From assembly GCA_005223095.1 (NCBI GenBank), contig NJBQ01000008.1, forward strand, positions 1 through 46,357: a stretch of DNA of 46,357 nt. The letters are read 5' to 3'. The stretch comes from Candidatus Aerophobetes bacterium Ae_b3a. GTDB lineage: Bacteria; Aerophobota; Aerophobia; Aerophobales; AE-B3A. This document shows positions 40,969-46,357 of the stretch, in pieces; position 1 is the stretch's first letter, and each line of letters opens with the position of its first letter. A program made the translations under genes and the position numbers. The notes beneath the pieces were generated by a model that had not been told where the DNA came from, ran no database searches, and saw nothing but the letters and a program-made list of their open reading frames with translations.

Positions 40969-41994
40969 ATGCGTGCAGTGAAACTGGTAGGTAATGCCCG
41001 TGTTGAGGTGGTGGATGTCTCAAAACCAAAGGTAAAGAGAGGATGGGTAGTAGTAAAGGTAGGAGCCTCAGCTATTTGTGGAAGTGACCTTCATGCTTAC
41101 TTTGCACCTGAAGGAGATTCATTTACTCCCGGACACGAGGTAGCCGGGGAAGTCGCTGAGGTTGGCGAGCAGGTTGCTCGCATTAAACCGGGAGATAGGG
41201 TTGCGATCAATAATATGGTAAGTTGTGGGATATGTAAATTCTGCCAGCAGGGAGACTGGATATTCTGTAATGATGTTCAAGTAATTGGAGGAGATATTGA
41301 TGGAGGTGATGCTGAGTATGTAGCCATACCGGAGCGGAATTGTTTCCCCCTTCCGAATGATTTATCCTTTGGGGAGGGTGCTTTACTAGGAGATGCGGTA
41401 GGTACTCCTTACCGAGCTATAAAAGCATTAGGTGCAAACGGAGCTCACATTGTGGCGGTTTTTGGGCTGGGTCCTGTGGGATTGGGTGCCTTACTTATTT
41501 TGAAATTTCTTAATTGTGAAGTTCTCGCAGTGGAGGTGAGTAGTTACCGGCAAAAGATGGCAAAGAAGTTAGGGGCAGACATGGTGGTTGATCCAAATGA
41601 GAAGAATCCTGTGGATGCGCTGAAAAAGTATACCAGAGGAGAAGGAGTGGACATTGCAATAGATTGTGCAGGAAAGGATATAACTGAGAATCAGGCACTT
41701 GATTGTGTGAAAAAAAGAGGCAAAGTCGCATTTGTGGGAGAGAATAAAACTGCTCATATCAGACCCAGCGATCAGTTTATCAGAAAAGAGCTCACTGTTA
41801 TCGGCTCTTGGTATTTTAATGCAGGAGAACATGAAGAACTCATACGACTTGTTCGAAGAGGAGTGAAGACAGAAGAAATTATCACTCACAGATTTAGCTT
41901 GGAGAAAGCTCAGGAGGCTTTTTCTACCTTTGTCAGTGGTGAATCAGGGAAGGTTATCTTTGTCCCCGCAAGAAATGGGTACTGTCAAGAATAA
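40969..41994 (+). CDS. Zinc-dependent medium-chain dehydrogenase, module B
   Basis: 341 residues, threonine/sorbitol dehydrogenase-like. Catalytic zinc site: ASAICGSDLHAYF and FTPGHEVAGEVAEVG. Structural zinc lobe: CGICKFCQQGDWIFC with four cysteines. Nucleotide motif: VAVFGLGPVGLGAL, then VDIAIDCAGKDITENQ. It should oxidise a secondary alcohol of a sugar or polyol with NAD(P). AGAGG places the start at 40969; a GTG six bases upstream is also in frame. It is a different subfamily from the module A dehydrogenase, which lacks the structural zinc lobe. It is followed after about 95 bases by an amidohydrolase. Confidence 0.92.
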   Translation: MRAVKLVGNARVEVVDVSKPKVKRGWVVVKVGASAICGSDLHAYFAPEGDSFTPGHEVAGEVAEVGEQVARIKPGDRVAINNMVSCGICKFCQQGDWIFCNDVQVIGGDIDGGDAEYVAIPERNCFPLPNDLSFGEGALLGDAVGTPYRAIKALGANGAHIVAVFGLGPVGLGALLILKFLNCEVLAVEVSSYRQKMAKKLGADMVVDPNEKNPVDALKKYTRGEGVDIAIDCAGKDITENQALDCVKKRGKVAFVGENKTAHIRPSDQFIRKELTVIGSWYFNAGEHEELIRLVRRGVKTEEIITHRFSLEKAQEAFSTFVSGESGKVIFVPARNGYCQE

Positions 41995-42088
41995 CATGAA
42001 AAAATATAAAAGTAACCGGAGAATACATAGAGGGAAAATTAATTCTCTCTGGTTTTGACAATACTGGCAATGTCTCAAGGAGGCTCAT

Positions 42089-43393
42089 ATGTTAAGTAAA
42101 TCTGCTAGTTTTAGGTCTATAAGAAAGGCCATCGATGAGATTCCGGTAATTGATTGCCATGATCATAGTATGGGATATCGGTCCGCACCGGAATATAAAG
42201 AGCCAATTGCCTCATTAATTCGAGAATACGTGGAGTCTGACTTAATGTCTGTCGGGGCAGAGCCACATATGGAGATGTTGAAGGACCAGACGCTTTCCAC
42301 CGAACAAAAGTGGCCAGTATTTCAGAAGCTTTGGAAGGCAACCGAACATACCTCTTATGCCCGGGTAACCAAGCTCATTATGGAAAAGTTCTATGGGGAG
42401 AGCGGGATGAGCCTTGAGGCCCTTATGCGCATTGGCCAAAGGCTTTTGAAGCTGAGAGATGAGAAAGTTTATGAGAAGATTCTCGATGATGCAGGTATTG
42501 TATGTAGACTGGTCAATATCTGGATTGATTTGAAGAAATACCTAGAAGGCAAATACAGAATGCCAGGCCGTGATCGGATGCTCGTTCCTCTACCAGATTT
42601 TCACCACATTAATAGCTACGAGGCTATTCAGAAGATTGCTGATATTCTGGGTAAAAAGGTTACCTCGCTTGATGAGTATGTTGGTCTCTGTGGTGAGGTA
42701 TTCTCCCGAATGAAGAAGCGCGGCACCATCGGTATGAAGGACCAATCCGCTTATAATCGTCCCATAAAGTTTTCCAATGCTACCCGTGAAGAGGCAGAAC
42801 GAGTCTTCAATAAGATAATAGAGAACCCAAGGTTCTCGGTGGGCTTTCCCGAACTAACACCTTTGTCTGATTACCTGTTTCATCAATTTATGCGAATGGC
42901 CCGCAAGCTTGACTTTTTTGTCCAGATTCATACCGGCCATATGGCGGGCATCAGAAATGAGATTAGTAAGACCAACGCTGTCCTTTTTACCTCAGTGCTG
43001 GAGATGCATTCTGAGGTAAGGTTCGACATCTTCCACGGCAACTGGCCTTATGATGGGGAGGTCCTTTATCTGGCCAAGAATTATTCAAATGTTCATATTG
43101 ATGCTTGCTGGCTTAACGTCATTGATGCCTATTATGCCAGAAAACTATTTGCTAACTCCATAATGGCCGTTCCTCACACCAAGATTCATGGCTTTGGTGC
43201 CGATTATACAGGTGCACCCGAATATGCCGCCTCTCATCTCTTAATTGCCAAGGATGCCATAGCGGCGGGGCTGGCGGAAGTTGTGGATATGGGTTGGTTG
43301 AAAAAGAAAGAGGCCATAAAGATAGCCGTGGATTGGCTCTTTAATAATCCCAATGAATGGTATAAGCTTGGTTTTGATCCCATTGAGATATGA
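42089..43393 (+). CDS. Amidohydrolase-superfamily protein (uronate-isomerase-like)
   Basis: 434 residues. The metal site starts with VIDCHDHSMGY (His-X-His); later ligands are probably in VQIHTGHMAG, DIFHGNWPYDGE and IHGFGADYTGAPEY (Asp). The layout resembles amidohydrolase-2 and glucuronate-isomerase relatives, so hydrolysis of a lactone or isomerisation of a uronate is possible. AAGGAGG lies before the ATG. It sits after a zinc dehydrogenase: oxidation of a sugar followed by lactone or uronate processing would make a coherent pathway, but this is inference. Immediately downstream is a relic of the 435-residue gene. Confidence 0.8.
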   Translation: MLSKSASFRSIRKAIDEIPVIDCHDHSMGYRSAPEYKEPIASLIREYVESDLMSVGAEPHMEMLKDQTLSTEQKWPVFQKLWKATEHTSYARVTKLIMEKFYGESGMSLEALMRIGQRLLKLRDEKVYEKILDDAGIVCRLVNIWIDLKKYLEGKYRMPGRDRMLVPLPDFHHINSYEAIQKIADILGKKVTSLDEYVGLCGEVFSRMKKRGTIGMKDQSAYNRPIKFSNATREEAERVFNKIIENPRFSVGFPELTPLSDYLFHQFMRMARKLDFFVQIHTGHMAGIRNEISKTNAVLFTSVLEMHSEVRFDIFHGNWPYDGEVLYLAKNYSNVHIDACWLNVIDAYYARKLFANSIMAVPHTKIHGFGADYTGAPEYAASHLLIAKDAIAAGLAEVVDMGWLKKKEAIKIAVDWLFNNPNEWYKLGFDPIEI

Positions 43394-43412
43394 TAAAAAA
43401 GGAAAAAAATAA

Positions 43413-43624
43413 ATGAAGGCATATGAGACAAAATTGACTTTCGCAGGTGAGAAAGGAGAGAAACTATCTTTCCCTTGACCGAGCCCCGTACAACATAAGT
43501 GCGGACTGGGACCCCTTTGTGACTCCTACCCCAGGTAAAGGATTGGAAATTCTATATAGGAAGGGTACATCTTAAAGATAGACCTGATCCTTCACATTTG
43601 GTAGTTATGGCTGTAGAGGAATGA
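43413..43624 (+). pseudogene. Third, decayed copy of the 435-residue gene
   Basis: The frame starts MKAYETKLTFAGEKGE, matching the N-terminus of the protein at 39370. It then jumps by a large deletion to a stretch matching its middle: LSFP, a TGA in place of Trp, PLCDSYP. After a frameshift comes DWKFYIGRVHLKDRPDP, which matches exactly in style. The relic ends at 43624. It shows that at least three copies of this gene existed here. Confidence 0.85.
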
Positions 43625-43939
43625 CTTAAAATACTAGATATAAGAAATCAAGATACTTTTGTTAAACCATTTCACTTCTCAGTATTTGAGAAGTGAAAAA
43701 TCTTAAAGCAGATATTCTCCACAGTGATAATGTGGACGGAGCTTATAGGCTTGGAATCGCATCGATAACCATTTTAGCCGTCATAACTGACTTAAGCTTT
43801 CTTTCCTTAGCCAAATACATCACCCGATGGGCTCCAAGAGTATCCTAGTCAGCGGCGAAAGGTGCTCGTTAGGAGTTACTCATCCTAAGCCTGAGAAGAA
43901 TAGTGATCTGCACAACGAAAATATTGAAAGGAGTCGAAA
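43625..43939. other. 315-bp gap: stem-loop and permease relic
   Basis: No intact gene. A perfect stem-loop (TTCACTTCTCA 43671-43681 with TGAGAAGTGAA 43687-43697, loop 5 bases) is followed by a membrane-protein relic at 43702-43848. The last 90 bases carry no signal other than AAGGAG for the next gene. Confidence 0.5.
43702..43848 (+). pseudogene. Probable C-terminal relic of a sugar ABC permease
   Basis: An open stretch reads VDGAYRLGIASITILAVITD then LSFLSLAKYITRW and stops at 43846. It resembles the last membrane segment and tail of MalF/UgpA-type permeases (YRLGxAS...LxxLxxxxRW). No start or upstream portion exists. The family is tentative. Confidence 0.35.
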
Positions 43940-44758
43940 GTGCCTAAATTCATTGATTTGACTGCTAGACTAAAAGAGGGAATGATTCAAAACCACTACA
44001 ATCACCCTCGAGCACCTCTTCTCTGGTCCTCTCAGAGACATGACATAACCCAGTATGATTTCGTGCAGAGGTGGACATCCGAGGATCGACCCCCTCTCTT
44101 CGACGGCTTGCCTGTGGAAGCCGGTCAATGGGGAAAGGGACATGGATGGGCTAGCGAACAGTTCATTCTTGGCGGACATTGCGGCACCCATATGGACGCA
44201 GGAGCTCATTTTGACCATCGAGACACGGCCCAATATGTCCAGGACATACCAATAGAAAAATGCTATGGAGAGGCCATTATTCTTGATCTGAGAGAGAGGT
44301 GTAGCGAGAACTATCCAATCACCATCACTGACCTGGAAGAAGCGGAAAAGAAGACAGGAGATAAGGTTAAGAAAGGAGATATTGTTGTTATCCATACCGG
44401 ATGGGCTGCCCGATGGGTCTACGGAGCGAAGCCTGATCGCTGGAAATACCATGAAGAATATCCTGGTCTTGCCTATGAGAGTCCCATATGGTTCATTGAA
44501 AGAGAAATTAAGCTGGTTGGGGTAGATACACCTAATCTGGACTGTGATGAGGTACTTTCAGCTCACATCAATTTTCTTCTAAGACCCTGGATAAATAAGG
44601 AACCCATTCAAATTGTGGAGAATCTGGTTAATCTGGAGAAAATACCCCGGGTTCGGTTTATTTTCATGGGATTTCCTCTCCCCATAGAAGGATCTACTGG
44701 ATCTCCCATCCGAGCAGTGGCTCTTATTCCCGATCGAGGATCGGACGAAAAAAGGTGA
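43940..44758 (+). CDS. Cyclase-family (kynurenine-formamidase-like) metal hydrolase
   Basis: The 272-residue protein begins with the GTG at 43940, supported by AAGGAG eight bases earlier. It contains GGHCGTHMDAGAHFDHRDTA, a variant of the family metal motif HxGTHxDxxxHF. GDIVVIHTGWAARW, VGVDTPNLDCDE and FIFMGFPLPIEGSTGSPIRA follow. Members hydrolyse cyclic amides, formamides or lactones using Zn or Mn. Next to the dehydrogenase and amidohydrolase it could open a sugar lactone. The preceding pseudogenes suggest a decayed longer operon. Confidence 0.85.
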   Translation: MPKFIDLTARLKEGMIQNHYNHPRAPLLWSSQRHDITQYDFVQRWTSEDRPPLFDGLPVEAGQWGKGHGWASEQFILGGHCGTHMDAGAHFDHRDTAQYVQDIPIEKCYGEAIILDLRERCSENYPITITDLEEAEKKTGDKVKKGDIVVIHTGWAARWVYGAKPDRWKYHEEYPGLAYESPIWFIEREIKLVGVDTPNLDCDEVLSAHINFLLRPWINKEPIQIVENLVNLEKIPRVRFIFMGFPLPIEGSTGSPIRAVALIPDRGSDEKR

Positions 44759-44797
44759 GCCGGAACTAATTCGCGGGAGCCGCAATCCCATTTTTGG

Positions 44798-45103
44798 TCA
44801 GGGGAAGAATAATCCTACCCTGACCTTGTTCAGCAGTAACGCCAGGAGCAGGCTAATAACAAATTTTAGGGTTACTGCTATCAATAGATATTCGATGGTT
44901 CGAGCTAAAACGTCCCAGAATAGTTGATCGGTAAACAGAGAAATATAATTGCTGAAACCTATAAATGGCCAGGTTTTACGAAGATTGGCGCCTTCTATCT
45001 TGAAGAAACTGGCCACCATTGCATAAATAAAGGGAAAAATAAAAACAAGGAACAGCAGGACAATGGCGGGAACTATTAAAAAGGATTTTAGACGACTGCT
45101 CAA
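44798..45103 (-). pseudogene. Truncated N-terminal part of a MalF/UgpA-type sugar permease
   Basis: About 101 codons from a TTG. LIVPAIVLLFLVFIFPFIYA and WPFIGFSNYISLFTDQLFWD, then LLIAVTLKFVISLLLALLLN, match the first third of CUT1 permeases. The frame stops after RVGLFFP, before the membrane core and EAA loop, so it cannot form a transporter. It converges with the cyclase gene. It is a separate lineage from the two complete MalF-type permeases. Confidence 0.7.
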
Positions 45104-45684
45104 CGCACTGCTAAAATTACTCCTAAATCTACCACTAGAGAAAATATTAGCTGAAAAGGGACAAAAGAAAAAAATAACTGAGCTTATAAAAAAACTAAGA
45201 CAAGAATAGTTTTCCTATAGCTTCCTTTCAAATTCAAGGGATTGTCTCGCCCATAGATAGTAAGTAAGTATTGCTTTTTTCCTATCTTTTACTCTCAGAT
45301 AATTATAGAGAAGGAACCTTTCTAAATTTCTCTTCCCACTATCCGTTTTCCTATTAAAAAATTTCTCATTTTATCCCATTTTTCCCTGAGCTCCCAAAAT
45401 CATCATCTACTTTTAATTTTTCTGCTGTAGTTTCGGGAAAAATCTCAGTGTTTGAAAGAAATTATCCCTGCCTAATTCTGTATCTATAAATCTTCCCAGA
45501 CTTCAGTAATTCTTGAAAAAAGGGTTCATAAGATGACGGTTTTCGGAATCGGCCCACACGTGGAGTATGAGAATTTGACATTCATCCATAAAATCATATT
45601 ATATTGTGGTAAACAGAATTTTCTCTTTGGACATATATCTGCGAAAATCTGCGTCCTAATTAAATAAGAACAAAGAGGGAGAAG
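45104..45684. other. 581-bp gap with a small coding relic and a promoter
   Basis: At about 45105-45209 the plus strand reads like a protein C-terminus (LPLEKILAEKGQKKKITELI then KKLRQE and a stop), with no start; the family is unknown. The rest has no coding character. A promoter for the next gene is at 45575-45602. Confidence 0.4.
45575..45602 (+). promoter_or_regulatory. Promoter of the glycerol-dehydrogenase-like gene
   Basis: TTGACA (45575-45580), 16-bp spacer, TATTAT (45597-45602), about 80 bases before the TTG start. Confidence 0.6.
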
Positions 45685-46357
45685 TTGATTGATCTTTTTC
45701 TGGCACCGGGTAGATATATTCAAGAAAGGGGAATATCAAAAAAGATAGGGGAGTTCATCTTTCCTCTGGGTAAGAGGCCATTATTTTTGGCTGATGAATT
45801 AGTCTATTCAAAGGTGGTAAAGACTCTTCTTGAGAGTTTAGGGGGAACCAATCTTAAGGGAAGGTTTCAGGAATTCAAAGGAGAATGCTGCGCCGAAGAG
45901 ATAGAGCGAGTTATTGCTTTGGCCAAGGACAAAGATATAGATGTCATGGTGGGCTGTGGAGGAGGAAAGGCCCTGGATACAGCCAAAGCAGCTAGTGTTA
46001 AGCTGCGTCTTCCCATAATAACCATTCCTACCAGTGCTGCTACCTGTTCTGCCTGGTCATTCATTGCTCCTCTTTACAGCAAGGAAGGAGTCTATTTAAA
46101 GAGTTTGAACCTGGAAAGAAATCCAAATCTGGCCCTGATAGATCCAGAGATAATTGCGCAAGCTCCGGTAAGATTACTTTCAGCCGGAATGGTAGATGCC
46201 CAGGCTAAGTGGTATGAGGCAAAAATCTCCACCCAGGGAATAAAGAAGGACCTTGCTACTCAAGTGGCTCTTGACCTTTCTAAAAAATCTTATGACCTGG
46301 TAAAAAGCATAGGACTGAGAGCGAAAAGAGATGTAGAGCGGGAAAGATGCTCTTCAG
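45685..46357 (+). CDS. Glycerol-dehydrogenase-like iron/zinc alcohol dehydrogenase (partial)
   Basis: The gene runs off the right edge; 224 codons are present. It starts with TTG at 45685 after GAGGGAG: LIDLFLAPGRYIQERGISKK is typical of GldA. Next come VGCGGGKALDTAKAASVKLR (nucleotide site), IITIPTSAATCSAWSFIAPL and AGMVDAQAKWYEAK, with the first metal ligand Asp. The two histidine ligands would lie beyond the window. It oxidises glycerol or a similar polyol with NAD. It is only distantly related to the iron alcohol dehydrogenase at 647. Confidence 0.85.
   Translation, partial: MIDLFLAPGRYIQERGISKKIGEFIFPLGKRPLFLADELVYSKVVKTLLESLGGTNLKGRFQEFKGECCAEEIERVIALAKDKDIDVMVGCGGGKALDTAKAASVKLRLPIITIPTSAATCSAWSFIAPLYSKEGVYLKSLNLERNPNLALIDPEIIAQAPVRLLSAGMVDAQAKWYEAKISTQGIKKDLATQVALDLSKKSYDLVKSIGLRAKRDVERERCSS

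Overview
This window looks like a chromosomal contig from an uncultured, probably anaerobic, two-membrane (diderm) bacterium with A+T-rich DNA. The pointers are a signal-peptide beta-barrel-like protein, tungsten-type aldehyde oxidoreductase remnants, a predicted pyrophosphate-dependent phosphofructokinase, TldD/TldE, YebC, a stand-alone 'alternative' GlmU, and sigma70-like promoters. I cannot name the phylum from sequence alone. I saw no rRNA, tRNA or CRISPR array.

Layout. (1) 1-4.2 kb: a decayed redox block. It holds the tail of a tungsten aldehyde:ferredoxin oxidoreductase and a MoaD/ThiS-like gene, each broken by an in-frame TAG, then intact iron alcohol dehydrogenase, methylmalonate-semialdehyde-dehydrogenase-like and ferritin-like genes. 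A 23-bp direct repeat bounds the block. (2) 4.25-9.6 kb: a lexA-dnaE2 SOS operon on the minus strand with a clear palindromic box, a divergent DUF72 gene and a DUF454 membrane protein. (3) 9.9-20.7 kb: housekeeping and amino-sugar genes (alternative GlmU, sugar isomerase, Gfo/Idh/MocA dehydrogenase, NagA, outer-membrane-like protein), the run yebC-tldD-tldE-cobO, and a PPi-type phosphofructokinase.

(4) 20.7-44.8 kb: the accessory part and the main point of interest. Two paralogous catabolic modules lie side by side. Module A, all on the minus strand, is LacI-type regulator, sugar-binding protein, two sugar permeases, a roughly 435-residue protein I do not recognise, a medium-chain dehydrogenase, and two UroD/MtaA-like proteins. 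Module B has the same transporter, a truncated copy of the 435-residue gene and one UroD-like gene on the minus strand. On the plus strand, starting from a divergent promoter pair, it has its own LacI regulator, a full second copy of the 435-residue gene, a zinc dehydrogenase, an amidohydrolase and a cyclase-family enzyme. The modules share a 334-bp segment with no mismatch, so part of the duplication or a later gene conversion is recent. A third copy of the 435-residue gene survives as a relic at 43.4 kb. The ATPase of both transporters is missing and is probably supplied from elsewhere.

(5) The accessory region is full of debris: an IS200-type element inside another transposase fragment, relics of a DppC-type permease, a MalF-type permease and an unidentified enzyme, a MITE-like inverted repeat, and duplicated spacers. 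The window ends inside a glycerol-dehydrogenase-like gene.

My reading is that modules A and B import related sugars or glycosides. They then process these with the unknown 435-residue protein, a dehydrogenase and a UroD-fold protein carrying the His-X-Cys...Cys zinc ligands of methyltransferases such as MtaA, each module under its own LacI-type repressor. The substrate and the chemistry are not established by the sequence.
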